This document shows, piece after piece, positions 55,359 through 63,999 of a stretch of DNA of 64,000 nucleotides (position 1 is its first letter; each line of letters opens with the position of its first letter). A program made the translations under genes and the position numbers. Below the pieces are notes generated by a model, which saw only the letters and a program-made list of their open reading frames with translations, did not search any database and was not told the origin of the DNA. Source of the stretch: Stieleria sp. JC731 (GTDB lineage Bacteria; Planctomycetota; Planctomycetia; Pirellulales; Pirellulaceae); contig NZ_JAJKFQ010000005.1 in NCBI RefSeq assembly GCF_020966635.1, forward strand, positions 1,328,481-1,392,480, written 5' to 3'.

Positions 55359-56335
55359 GTATTACCCGATATATAAAGCCTGGCTCCTGGCGCATGTGTC
55401 CCTATCGGTCAATTGTTCTCGGTGGTGTGGCTTCGATGCTTACCATCGGAGCTTGCGGGAGCCTTCATGCACAAGAAACTGAGTCACCATCGGTCGCACC
55501 AGCCGCCTCGCCAACGGTCGAGCTGGAAAGTCGATTAAAAAATCTGATGAACGCGACCGAGCGGTTGCGACGGATGCGTGAATTGGAAGCTTCCGAGCAA
55601 GCGGCCGGAACGACCAATCCCAGTTCCGGTTTGAAACCTATTAACGGTTCGACTGCGCCAACGCTCGCTCCTGCGAATGAAATTCTTGACGCGTTTCAGT
55701 CTCAGCAGCCAGATCCATCCACTGAGATGAAAGAGATTCGCGAACGGATTCGCGTGCTGCAGAAACTGCGTCGCGATTCAAAGTTGGATAGTCGAAATGG
55801 CAGTCCGCTGGATCCACAAATCCTACCGATGCCTTCCAGTGAGTCTGTCGCAACTCCACCTGCCGTTCATCCGGTCGTTGCGGACGCCTTATCAGCTGCC
55901 GCAGAAGCATCCGAAAACGCGGACGAATCAAGCGCCGCCCCGGATGCCAATGCACCGAATCTCAGCGGCCAGCAGGTCGTTCCCACACCGATCAATTCGT
56001 TAGCGCTTGGCGAAAGCTTGTATCGACTGGGGAACTATCCATCCGCCTTAAAGGCCCTGAAAGAAGTCGATACCGAGGGATTGCCACAGTCGGATCGAAT
56101 GTGGTTGGAACTGATGATCGCGATGTGTCAACGAAAGAGTGAAAAGTTCGAGAGTTCGATCGGTACTCTCCGCGACTTGGCCAACGACAAATCACCTGAC
56201 TATCCCGTCCAAGCGGCGAAGTGGTACCTGAAGTACGCCGAGTCCGAGCAGAAGCGAACGGAAGCGTTGAATCAATTGACGGACGAAATTGAGTTGATCG
56301 TAAAGAGGGTCGAGGATTATGACGGAAACGAATGA
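55355..56335 (+). CDS. Secreted TPR-like protein of unknown function
   Basis: A 326-residue protein with a signal peptide (YRSIVLGGVASMLTIGACGSLHAQ). A coiled-coil region (LESRLKNLMNATERLRRMRELE) and a long Ala/Pro/Ser linker lead into a TPR-like helical domain (LALGESLYRLGNYPSALKAL, from about residue 215). It overlaps the preceding gene by four bases and the next by 17, so all three are one translational unit. Not recognised as a known flagellar component. Confidence 0.78.
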   Translation: MSITRYIKPGSWRMCPYRSIVLGGVASMLTIGACGSLHAQETESPSVAPAASPTVELESRLKNLMNATERLRRMRELEASEQAAGTTNPSSGLKPINGSTAPTLAPANEILDAFQSQQPDPSTEMKEIRERIRVLQKLRRDSKLDSRNGSPLDPQILPMPSSESVATPPAVHPVVADALSAAAEASENADESSAAPDANAPNLSGQQVVPTPINSLALGESLYRLGNYPSALKALKEVDTEGLPQSDRMWLELMIAMCQRKSEKFESSIGTLRDLANDKSPDYPVQAAKWYLKYAESEQKRTEALNQLTDEIELIVKRVEDYDGNE

Positions 56336-56705
56336 TTCACTGTTACTCGCCTATACCGATGAATTGAAAGGCCATTACGTACGTCTTGCCGAAATCATCG
56401 ATCAATATGCGGAGGATTCGCACGGAGCGGTCGAGCCGATTCGGGCACAGATGACCCTGGTCAAACAGACCGAGGAAAAGCTGCGTCCCCTGCGTGAATC
56501 GTATATCGGTTCCGAGTCGGAGCCATCCGGTCAAGTGAAAGCGATCACTGACGAGACGATCGAGTTAGTCAAATCGTTGATGCCAAAACTAGCGCAACTC
56601 GAAAAGACATCGGTCGATTCATTGCGAAGGTTGTTCCCCAGGATTCAGGGCAGTGTTCGTGGAATCCAAATGCAGAACGCTTATCGCACGAACAATCACA
56701 GCTAG
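56319..56705 (+). CDS. Small helical protein of unknown function, possible export chaperone
   Basis: A 128-residue, almost entirely helical cytoplasmic protein without signal peptide. Its size, charge pattern and place in a flagellar locus would suit a FlgN/FliT-type export chaperone, but I cannot see a diagnostic motif. It is the last gene of the three-gene coupled unit. Confidence 0.7.
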   Translation: MTETNDSLLLAYTDELKGHYVRLAEIIDQYAEDSHGAVEPIRAQMTLVKQTEEKLRPLRESYIGSESEPSGQVKAITDETIELVKSLMPKLAQLEKTSVDSLRRLFPRIQGSVRGIQMQNAYRTNNHS

Positions 56706-56743
56706 GTATATCGTCGAATGGCAGTGGCGTAGAAATAAAGCGT

Positions 56744-56758
56744 TGGGCAATCGCTTGC
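56744..56758 (+). promoter_or_regulatory. Candidate sigma-54 promoter upstream of the sigma-54 activator
   Basis: TGGGCAATCGCTTGC has TGG, eight bases, then TTGC; the GG and GC dinucleotides at -24/-12 are correct, but the rest of the -24 box differs from TGGCAC. It would start near 56770, 130 bases before the activator gene, and would allow autoregulation. Confidence 0.4.
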
Positions 56759-56901
56759 GTTCGGCATGTTGTGATGGCAAAAACAACGTCCGAAATGTGA
56801 TCGAAATTGGGTTAAGCAAAATCTTTACTCTTACAAATTGCTAGACGTCAGTCTGCAAGCGTATTTGAATTCGTTTGTTAGCATCCTTGGGGCAATAAGG
56901 G

Positions 56902-57885
56902 ATGATCATCACTCAATCACCGAAGGTCGAACAGTTAATTCAGTTCGCCAAGAGGGCTGCACGGTCGAAGGCACCCGTGTTGTTAACCGGCGAAAGCGGT
57001 ACCGGGAAGGAACTGTTTGCGCAGCTGATTCACCAATCGAGTCCAAGATCAGATCAGCCCTTCATCCCGGTCAACTGCGCCGCGATCGCAGAAAACTTGT
57101 TTGAGAGTGAACTGTTCGGTCACGAAAAAGGCGCGTTCTCGGGCGCAATCGGAACGCGAGAGGGCCGATTCGAGATCGCTCGCGGTGGGACATTGTTTCT
57201 TGATGAAGTCGGCGAAATTCCGCTGCCTTTACAATCGAAGTTGCTGCGTGTGTTGGAATCGAAACGCTTTGAACGCGTCGGAAGCAGCCTTTCGCTGGAG
57301 CACGATGTTCGCATTGTTGCTGCGACCAATCGGGATCTTAAACAGGCTGTCGAACAGGGCGAGTTTCGACTTGATTTGCTGCATCGGATCAATGTTCTGA
57401 ACATTGATATTCCACCGCTTCGGAAACGGATCGCTGATATCCCGACATTGGCACTTCATTTCGTCGAGATGTTTCGTTCCGAAAGTGAATTGAAGATCGA
57501 AGGCTTTGATTCGTCCGCCATGAAGGCCCTTGCACATTACGACTGGCCAGGCAATATCCGTGAACTTCGCAACGTGATTCATCGCGCATGTGTGCTTACC
57601 GATAGTCCGCGAATCACGAAGGAATATTTGGGTTTGGAGGAATCCGAGCCTGAGAAAAAGGAGGAGCCAAGTTTGCCCAATCAATGGCTCCATACCAATC
57701 TGGAAGAAGTTGAACGGCAAATCATCATCGCCGCAATCAAGGCGTTTGGAAATCGGCAGGTCGTTGCCGAGAAGCTCGGGATCTCTCCACGAACACTGAC
57801 CAACAAGATTCGCCGTTATCGTGAATGCAATGAACCCAACGGCACAGCAGCATCAAACGCCGCAACAGGGAATGAAGCCGCTTAG
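56902..57885 (+). CDS. Sigma-54-dependent transcriptional activator lacking a receiver domain
   Basis: A 327-residue bacterial enhancer-binding protein consisting of AAA+ and DNA-binding domains only. Walker A is GESGTGKE (30-37), the sigma-54 contact loop is GAFSGA (77-82; the usual form is GAFTGA), Walker B is GGTLFLDE (95-102), and the arginine-finger region is [10 protein letters not shown]. The C-terminal Fis-type helix-turn-helix includes [19 protein letters not shown]. No receiver or GAF domain precedes the AAA+ part, so control would come from partner proteins or from abundance, as for FlgR/FleQ-like regulators with reduced input domains. Its place suggests it is the flagellar sigma-54 regulator. 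Confidence 0.9.
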   Translation: MIITQSPKVEQLIQFAKRAARSKAPVLLTGESGTGKELFAQLIHQSSPRSDQPFIPVNCAAIAENLFESELFGHEKGAFSGAIGTREGRFEIARGGTLFLDEVGEIPLPLQSKLLRVLESKRFERVGSSLSLEHDVRIVAATNRDLKQAVEQGEFRLDLLHRINVLNIDIPPLRKRIADIPTLALHFVEMFRSESELKIEGFDSSAMKALAHYDWPGNIRELRNVIHRACVLTDSPRITKEYLGLEESEPEKKEEPSLPNQWLHTNLEEVERQIIIAAIKAFGNRQVVAEKLGISPRTLTNKIRRYRECNEPNGTAASNAATGNEAA

Positions 57886-57904
57886 GTTTTTGAAGCGTTT
57901 ATTC

Positions 57905-58699
57905 AACCGTGGCTAGCGCCATAACGGCTCATTGGGAATGGATCTGAGCCGCAATCGTCTTAGCAACGGTTTGGTGTGTTGTTTTTGATGCGTCATCTAA
58001 CCGTGGCTAACGCCATATCGGCTCATTGGGAATGCACCTGAGCCGCATTCGCACTAGCGACGGTTGAGTGTATTGTTGCTGATGCGTCATCCAACCGTGG
58101 CTAGCGCCAAAACGGCTCAGTGGGAATGCATCTGAGCCGCATTCGCGCTAGCGACGGTTGAGTGCGTTTTTTTTGATGCGTCATTTAACCGTGGCTAGCG
58201 CCATATCGGCTCATTGAAGATGCATCTGAGCCGCATTCGCGCTAGCGACGGTTTGGTGTGTTGTTGTTGATGCTTCCATTCAACCGTGGCTAGCGCCATA
58301 ACGGCTCATTGGGAATGCATCTGAGCCGCGATCGCGCTAGCGACGGTTGAGTGTGTTGTTTTTGATGCGTCCATCTAACCGTGGCTAACGCCACAGCGGC
58401 TCATTGGAAATGCATCTGAGCCGCGGTCGCGCTAGCGACGGTTGAGTTCGTTGTTGACGATGCGTCATACAACCGTGGCTAACGCCATATCGGCTCATTG
58501 GGAATGCATCTGAGCCGCGATCGCGCTAGCGAGGGTTGAGTGAATTGTTGTTGAGGCGTCATTCAACCGTGGCTAGCGCCATAACGGCTCATTGGAAATG
58601 CATCTGAGCCGCGGTCGCGCTAGCGACGGTTGAGTTCGTTGTTGTCGATGCGTTATACAACCGTGGCTTGCGCCAATACGGCTCATTGAGATTGCATCT
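57905..58699 (+). repeat. Tandem array C: 94-bp palindromic unit, nine copies
   Basis: AACCGTGGCT recurs at 57905, 57999, 58093, 58187, 58282, 58377, 58471, 58565 and 58659 (spacing 94-95). Each unit has a long stem: AACCGTgGCTAGCGC..CGGCTCA, a loop with GAATGCATC, then TGAGCCGc..CGCGCTAGCgACGGTT, followed by a T-rich linker (TGTTGTTTTTGATGC type). The last copy is truncated. It lies between the sigma-54 activator and the fliK promoter. Confidence 0.92.
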
Positions 58700-58848
58700 T
58701 TGAATTATCCACTTCGAAGGAAAATCTTGCTTCGCTTGCAAAGCAAACTTTGCGCTCGGTTTGCTTTAACAATTTTCTAAAAGTCCGATTGCCGCAACTG
58801 TGAGATTAGTCCGGCTGATAACAGGCAAAAACGTGAAGTTGAAGCGTT

Positions 58849-58863
58849 TGGCACGGTGTTTGC
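58849..58863 (+). promoter_or_regulatory. Sigma-54 promoter of fliK-flgD-flgE
   Basis: TGGCACGGTGTTTGC at 58849-58863 fits the sigma-54 consensus TGGCACG-N4-TTGC at every conserved place. The predicted start is near 58875, 40 bases before the fliK-like ORF. The gene for a sigma-54 activator lies just upstream. Confidence 0.82.
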
Positions 58864-58914
58864 CAATGTGCTCCGAACACGTTTTTCCGGAGCCGAGTTC
58901 TTCAAAGTCTCACG

Positions 58915-60945
58915 ATGTCGAATCCTTTCACGTTATTGCTGAACGCATCCGCGGGAGCTGGCATTGCCCCGTCGGCATCTCCCTCCAAGCCAGGTGCATC
59001 ATCCGATCTTATGGGTGATGGTTCTGAATCGTTTGAATTTCATATCGCTCAAGCCGAGGCTGCAACGAGCGGCGATGCCGATGCGGTAGCTACTGATGCG
59101 ACGAATTCGATCCTCGAGTCGTTGCTATCGGACGAATTGATCAGCGCAGAAACACTGGGGGATCTGTCAAAACTTCCCAAGCATCTTCTGGCGAAGCTGA
59201 ACGCAGAAGCCCTCGCATCGACGAGCGAGCTGCAGATGGAAGCAAGTCTGAACGAAGACGGGACGATCGCCAACAGTGGTGCCTTGCTACCGCATTTGAC
59301 CGATACGGTTAGCATCGTTGATGGCAGGGGAGGGATCGCTGATGGGGCAGCAAATCCGACCGATCCACTAAGGGTTTGGTTCGGAAATCAGCAGCTGGTT
59401 TCGAGCAACGCGGGACCGGCGAACGATCCCTCGCTTCTCGGTGGCGTCGAACTGGCTGCGGAGCAGACCGACTTGGTCGCGGTGACCGACCCCAGCAGCG
59501 GAACGATCTCAGCAACAACGATCAATGATGCACCGCTCGTGGATTTCGATGGCGAATCGGATTCGGACGCTGCGGGCTCTATTGTAGATACTGAGACGGA
59601 AGTTCAGGCGTCTGAGGCTACTGGGAATCTTCAGGATACAGAGGTTCTCGCGTCGACATCGGCTACTGTTGAGCAGCCGCGTTTGGATTCAGAAGGCAAT
59701 GTCCGTCAGTTACCGTTGCAGCAATCGACGAACCAAACGGCGCAGCAGCTGCAACAGAATCCGACGCAAAATGCTGATCAGTCAAGGCCTGTCCTTGAGG
59801 GCGATGATAGCGACACAAGCATCGCGGCAACTTCCCAGCTCACATCCGAGGGTGCGGCATCGAGCGTTGATGTTGAGGTCGTTGACCGGCAACCCATCGA
59901 AGCGGTAAGCGTTCCGGAGCATGAGAACGTTGGGCTCCCAGAGGCAAATCCCAATGGCCAAATTGTCAACTCTTTGCAAGCCCAAGCGGGCTCGATCCAG
60001 CAAACCTTGGCTGAAGAAAGTGTTGTTGATCAGTCGCAGCTTGATGAAGTCGCGGCAGAGATCGAGAGCGTTTCGGTTGAAAGTCATCTCGATTCCAATG
60101 TCGTTGCTGGGGAAGCTCTAGAAGATTCAGCCACCATCGAATTGGATCAAACGCCACAAGCGAGCGCCGCTGCCATCAATGACGAAGCGGATCGCTATAA
60201 ACGAGATTATGAAGCGGCGATGGAAGAACAAGCGGTTGCTGAGTCGCTTAGCTCCGATTCAACCGAGTCCACCAGTCGGCGTGAATCGAACGATCAAGGC
60301 GATCAGTCAAATGATTCACCATTTGGGAACGCTTTTGCATTCCAAAACTGGCAGCCCCGCGAGCGGCAAAGCTTTGATGCGAGTGGATACGGTTTTGATA
60401 TCCGCACAGAACGATCCGGGGGTGATTCCGAAGCAGTTGCGTCAATGAACGCGACAGGGAGCACCTTGGTTTCTGCGGAATCACCGACGGAGTACGAGGG
60501 AGTCGTACCGTTGGATGAGTTTCTAAACGGGACTCCAGACGCGGCCGCGTTTGATCAAGTGAGTGATTCGATCGGAGACGCGATCGAGTCGGCGGTGACT
60601 GACAACAAGTCGGTGTACCTGGAAGTCAGTCCGAAAGAACTCGGGTTTTTAACGATCGAAGTTTCGCAGCTCGAAGATTCTGTCGAAGCAAGAATCGTCG
60701 CGAGTGAAATGGTCACCAGCGAAATCTTGCTGCACCATCGTGAACAACTTGTCGAAAGCCTCAATCAGCTTGGCTATGAATCGTTCGACGTCAACATTTC
60801 TTACGACGAACGTCAGTCAAGTGACGCAAGCGAACAACAAACCAATCAGCGATCGCCGTTTCAACAGCAGCGATCATCTAACCGAACCATCCCCATGGCT
60901 AGTGTCCGTTCGGAACGACCGAGCGGCCTGGATATCGTAGCGTAA
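58915..60945 (+). CDS. fliK: FliK-like flagellar hook-length control protein
   Basis: A 676-residue protein. Most of it is a long, disordered, acidic region rich in Ser, Ala, Glu, Asp and Gln (about 20-530), as expected of a secreted ruler. The C-terminal ~130 residues contain the Flg_hook domain: SVYLEVSPKELGFLTIEVSQ, then EILLHHREQLVESLNQLGYE. In the family FliK is exported during hook growth and switches the export gate at full length. It is the first gene of an operon with flgD and flgE, 40 bases after the predicted sigma-54 start. Confidence 0.85.
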   Translation: MSNPFTLLLNASAGAGIAPSASPSKPGASSDLMGDGSESFEFHIAQAEAATSGDADAVATDATNSILESLLSDELISAETLGDLSKLPKHLLAKLNAEALASTSELQMEASLNEDGTIANSGALLPHLTDTVSIVDGRGGIADGAANPTDPLRVWFGNQQLVSSNAGPANDPSLLGGVELAAEQTDLVAVTDPSSGTISATTINDAPLVDFDGESDSDAAGSIVDTETEVQASEATGNLQDTEVLASTSATVEQPRLDSEGNVRQLPLQQSTNQTAQQLQQNPTQNADQSRPVLEGDDSDTSIAATSQLTSEGAASSVDVEVVDRQPIEAVSVPEHENVGLPEANPNGQIVNSLQAQAGSIQQTLAEESVVDQSQLDEVAAEIESVSVESHLDSNVVAGEALEDSATIELDQTPQASAAAINDEADRYKRDYEAAMEEQAVAESLSSDSTESTSRRESNDQGDQSNDSPFGNAFAFQNWQPRERQSFDASGYGFDIRTERSGGDSEAVASMNATGSTLVSAESPTEYEGVVPLDEFLNGTPDAAAFDQVSDSIGDAIESAVTDNKSVYLEVSPKELGFLTIEVSQLEDSVEARIVASEMVTSEILLHHREQLVESLNQLGYESFDVNISYDERQSSDASEQQTNQRSPFQQQRSSNRTIPMASVRSERPSGLDIVA

Positions 60946-60956
60946 AGGAGAGAATT

Positions 60957-61325
60957 GTGGACGGAATCTCATCATCGTCGGCCAGGACTGACTACCTACA
61001 GTTGTTGACCGTTTCGTTGAAGCACCAGGACCCGATGGATCCCGTTGATCAAGAAAAAATGGTCAACGATTTGACGCAATTTTCAATTCTCGAAGGCATC
61101 GAAAACCTGAACGGATCGTTCGGGCAATTCATGCAGATGCAGCAACTGAGCAACAGTGTTGACATGATCGGAAAGACGGTTCAGTACCGTCATCCTGTCT
61201 CTAGTGAGTTGCAGTCTGGGGTCGTATCGGATGTCTTCTCGTCGGGCGACGAAGTCAAGTTGATCGTTGACGGTACGACTGTCGGACTCGATGCGGTCAA
61301 CAAAGTCAGCGAAACGGCTGCCTAA
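60957..61325 (+). CDS. flgD: Flagellar hook capping protein FlgD, short form
   Basis: A 122-residue protein from GTG 60957, with AAAGGAG upstream. The N-terminal FlgD motif YLQLLTVSLKHQDPMDPVD is clear, followed by FSILEGIENLNG. FlgD caps the growing hook and is needed for its assembly. It is about half the usual length (~220): the Ig-like and tudor-like C-terminal domains are largely missing, leaving only a short beta-rich end. It lies 11 bases after fliK. Confidence 0.9.
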   Translation: MDGISSSSARTDYLQLLTVSLKHQDPMDPVDQEKMVNDLTQFSILEGIENLNGSFGQFMQMQQLSNSVDMIGKTVQYRHPVSSELQSGVVSDVFSSGDEVKLIVDGTTVGLDAVNKVSETAA

Positions 61326-61395
61326 TATCGATCAATCATCAACCTAATTAAATAACAACCTCTCTATTCTGAGATTTACATAAGGGGCGAGTTTT

Positions 61396-63039
61396 ATGTC
61401 ACGTGCTTTGATGACCGGGATTACCGGACTTCGGACTCACCAACAAAAGCTAGACGTTGTGGCCAACAACTTGGCCAACATGAATACGATCGGCTTTAAA
61501 TCGCAGGCGGCAATCTTTAGTGACTTGGTTTACAACGTGGACCGAGGCGGATCGGCATCGTCGGATACGGCCGGTGGTATCAACCCGCAAGCGATTGGTA
61601 CTGGTGTCCAGACCGCTCAGATCACTCGTAACTTCAGTCCTGGTACACTGGAAACCACCAGTGGCGAGTTTGATTTTGCGATTCAAGGTGATGGCTTCTT
61701 CACCGTCATGTCACCGACAGGCGAGCCGCACTACACTCGTGCGGGTGCGTTCGCGCTGGATGACCGAGGGCGACTCGTCGACCCAGCGACTGGTTATCTA
61801 GTCCAACGGATCGGTAACTTGGGCGAAGCGGCCGACGGCGGTGTGAGATTCCAAACCGAAGGCGACGACACGATCTTTATCCCGATCGGATCAGCCATTC
61901 CCGGAACGCAGACGGCAAATATTGATTTTACCGGCAACCTTCCCTCGACGTCTTCACCACCTCAAGCCGAAATCCTTTCGTCATTTCGCGGTTTCGAGGA
62001 TTCGGGTGGTGCGGCAACGGGTGCGACGTTGTTGAACGATTTGACGATCAACACGACGCCGTACGTTCCGGGCGATATGTTCGAATTGGTTGGTACCAAT
62101 CCGGACGGTTCGACCTTTACCGTTGCATTGCCTGCGGATACGTCGACGATGCAAGATATCGTCGATACATTGAATGCGAACTTGGTTGATGCTGTCGCGT
62201 CGCTACAGGCCGATGGGACTTTGGTCGTCACAGCGGATGATACAGGGGAAGCCTTCCTGAGTCTGACGTTGCGAGACGTTGCCGGGAACACCGGTGAAAC
62301 GAACTTCTCTGGTAACTCGATGTTCATCAGCACCGAAGGTACCGATGGGGATTCTTTTGACGTGTCGATGGACATGTTCGACGAACGCGGTGAAAGTCAC
62401 CGGATGACGTTTACCTTCACAAAAGATACGATCAACAACTGGTCTGTCAGTGCCAGTATCCCAAGTTCATCCGGAACGATGATCGACGATTCGGTGTTGA
62501 ACCTGACGTTCAACGAAAACGGTAGTTACGCGATTGCCGGTATCAATGGTATCGGGGATGCGAATATCGAAGTTCAAATCAACGGTATTACGAACCCACA
62601 AACGATCGAGCTGGATTTCAGCAAGATTAGTCACTTGGCGAGTGACTTTCTGATGACGCAAACGCAAGACGGTATCCCACCAGGGGCATTGTCATCGGTT
62701 GCGGTGTCGACTTCGGGAGAATTGACTGGCTTGGCATCGAACGGACGTGCGTTGCCGCTGGCACAACTTGCGATCGCGAGTTTTCCGAACTCCAGCGCTC
62801 TTGAAGCGGTCGGTGCGAACTATTTCCAACAGTCGATCAGTAGTGGTGATGCGGCATTGGGACTTGGTGCAACCGGCAGCCGTGGTCAAATCATGGGCGG
62901 ACAATTGGAGCGTTCCAACGTCGACATTGCTCTCGAATTCACGCAGTTGATCGTTGCCCAGCGAGGCTTCAGTGCAAACGCACGAACGATTACCGTTTCC
63001 GATGAAATGCTCGAAGAACTGACCAACATCATTCGGTAG
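61396..63039 (+). CDS. flgE: Flagellar hook protein FlgE
   Basis: A 547-residue rod/hook-family protein. The N-terminal motif LRTHQQKLDVVANNLANMNTI and C-terminal ELTNIIR with FTQLIVAQRGFSANARTI are the D0 helices shared by rod and hook proteins, and GDGFFTVMSPTGEPHYTRAGAF is the FlgE/F/G block. The large middle region makes FlgE more likely than FlgF or FlgG. SD GGGGCGAG precedes the start. It is last in the fliK operon. Confidence 0.93.
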   Translation: MSRALMTGITGLRTHQQKLDVVANNLANMNTIGFKSQAAIFSDLVYNVDRGGSASSDTAGGINPQAIGTGVQTAQITRNFSPGTLETTSGEFDFAIQGDGFFTVMSPTGEPHYTRAGAFALDDRGRLVDPATGYLVQRIGNLGEAADGGVRFQTEGDDTIFIPIGSAIPGTQTANIDFTGNLPSTSSPPQAEILSSFRGFEDSGGAATGATLLNDLTINTTPYVPGDMFELVGTNPDGSTFTVALPADTSTMQDIVDTLNANLVDAVASLQADGTLVVTADDTGEAFLSLTLRDVAGNTGETNFSGNSMFISTEGTDGDSFDVSMDMFDERGESHRMTFTFTKDTINNWSVSASIPSSSGTMIDDSVLNLTFNENGSYAIAGINGIGDANIEVQINGITNPQTIELDFSKISHLASDFLMTQTQDGIPPGALSSVAVSTSGELTGLASNGRALPLAQLAIASFPNSSALEAVGANYFQQSISSGDAALGLGATGSRGQIMGGQLERSNVDIALEFTQLIVAQRGFSANARTITVSDEMLEELTNIIR

Positions 63040-63346
63040 TCGTCTTTTGAGCTTTAAGTAGCAGCCTGTTTGCACCGGATCTGATCGGTGAATTCCGATC
63101 GGAGAACAGGCGAGCTACTTGGCGGACGAGCCGTTTTTCATTTCCAAGTTGGCTCTAAAATCGAAGACACGCACAAGCCAAAGTTGACTGTGCGCCGTCG
63201 TGTAGCGAGCCAAAGGAAACGCGTGACCGGTCGCGATAGAAACCTATCGCCGATGACGCTTGGTGCGACTCGGTATCTGGATTGGGTAATTGGTGCAAAT
63301 CCGCAAGCGGGCAAAACAATCTTCGCCCGCTTTCGTTTTGCCTTGA
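63040..63346. other. Intergenic region after flgE
   Basis: 307 bases between convergent flgE (+) and the small lipoprotein-like gene (-). Apart from the terminator at 63305 I see nothing. Open frames on both strands lack any family signature. Confidence 0.5.
63305..63340 (+). terminator. Rho-independent terminator after flgE
   Basis: AAGCGGGC (63305-63312) and GCCCGCTT (63325-63332) form a stem, followed by TCGTTTT. The T-rich tail is on the + strand, so it would end the fliK-flgD-flgE transcript about 265 bases after flgE. It may also serve the opposite gene. Confidence 0.65.
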
Positions 63347-63565
63347 TTACATGATGCCGCCGTGAGTCCGGATCGGAGTCATGTGGCTGGGCGAATCGAG
63401 AAACCAGAATCGCTCCCACTCGTCCAGAATCGAACGCATGTCTTCAGAGGTGTAAAGCAACTGCTGAACGCGACGTTCGGGCTTTGGTGAATAGATCGGC
63501 AGCATGCAACCGACGGTGCTACCGACGCAAGCCGCGAGCAAAGTAATTTGGAACAGACGACGCAT
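63347..63565 (-). CDS. Small lipoprotein-like protein of unknown function
   Basis: A 72-residue protein with a short signal (MRRLFQITLLAACVGSTVGC); the Cys at 20 follows a VG that makes a lipobox-like site, though residue -3 is Thr rather than Leu. The mature part has EDMRSILDEWERFWFLD and ends with MTPIRTHGGIM. I do not know a function. A helical segment and aromatic-rich core suggest a small envelope-attached protein. Confidence 0.7.
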   Translation of the reverse strand: MRRLFQITLLAACVGSTVGCMLPIYSPKPERRVQQLLYTSEDMRSILDEWERFWFLDSPSHMTPIRTHGGIM

Positions 63566-63621
63566 GGGACGTTCCTCCGTGAACGTTTCTCGTTATTGCA
63601 GTGCCGGTTGTCGGACGCTGT

Positions 63622-63999
63622 TCAATCCTCGTCCCAGCGACCGGAAATCTTGTTGGCGTTATCGTTGGCTGCGAGGTGCGTTTTCGCGATCTCATCGGCT
63701 GAGCTCAGTGGCTCCTGGCCTTCAAGATCTGCTTCTTGCACACGGGCCTCCATGTACTTTCCAGGTTTAAAGGTAACAACATGCTTCTCTGGCACGATCA
63801 CCTCATCCCCTGTTCGCGGATTTCTCGCTCTGCGAGATGCCCGCGGTTTGACTTCGAAGACGCCAAAGTTCCGTAGCTCGATTCTGCCATCACGCACAAG
63901 CGTGTCGATGATCGAGTCAAACGTCCGTTGGACAATCTTCTTTGTCTGTTGTTGTGTGAGGCCTACCTCGTCAGAAATCGTTCGAACGATATCTTTCTT
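63622..63999 (-). CDS. HU/IHF-family DNA-binding protein, 5' truncated by window end
   Basis: The open frame continues to the window edge ([20 protein letters not shown]), so the start lies outside. The family core is clear: [27 protein letters not shown], the beta-arm that grips bent DNA, then [15 protein letters not shown] ~40-residue acidic C-terminal tail after the core (from about VQEADLEG) is longer than in E. coli HU. The protein would be a nucleoid architectural factor. Confidence 0.9.
   Translation of the reverse strand, partial: KKDIVRTISDEVGLTQQQTKKIVQRTFDSIIDTLVRDGRIELRNFGVFEVKPRASRRARNPRTGDEVIVPEKHVVTFKPGKYMEARVQEADLEGQEPLSSADEIAKTHLAANDNANKISGRWDED

Noticed and set aside
57905-58699. 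Possible CRISPR array or origin iterons
   Set aside because: Units are fully repeated long palindromes without spacers; there is no dnaA, DnaA box cluster or partition gene nearby.
63088-63354. Open frames after flgE on both strands
   Set aside because: No family features, and one crosses the terminator and the 3' end of the small lipoprotein-like gene.
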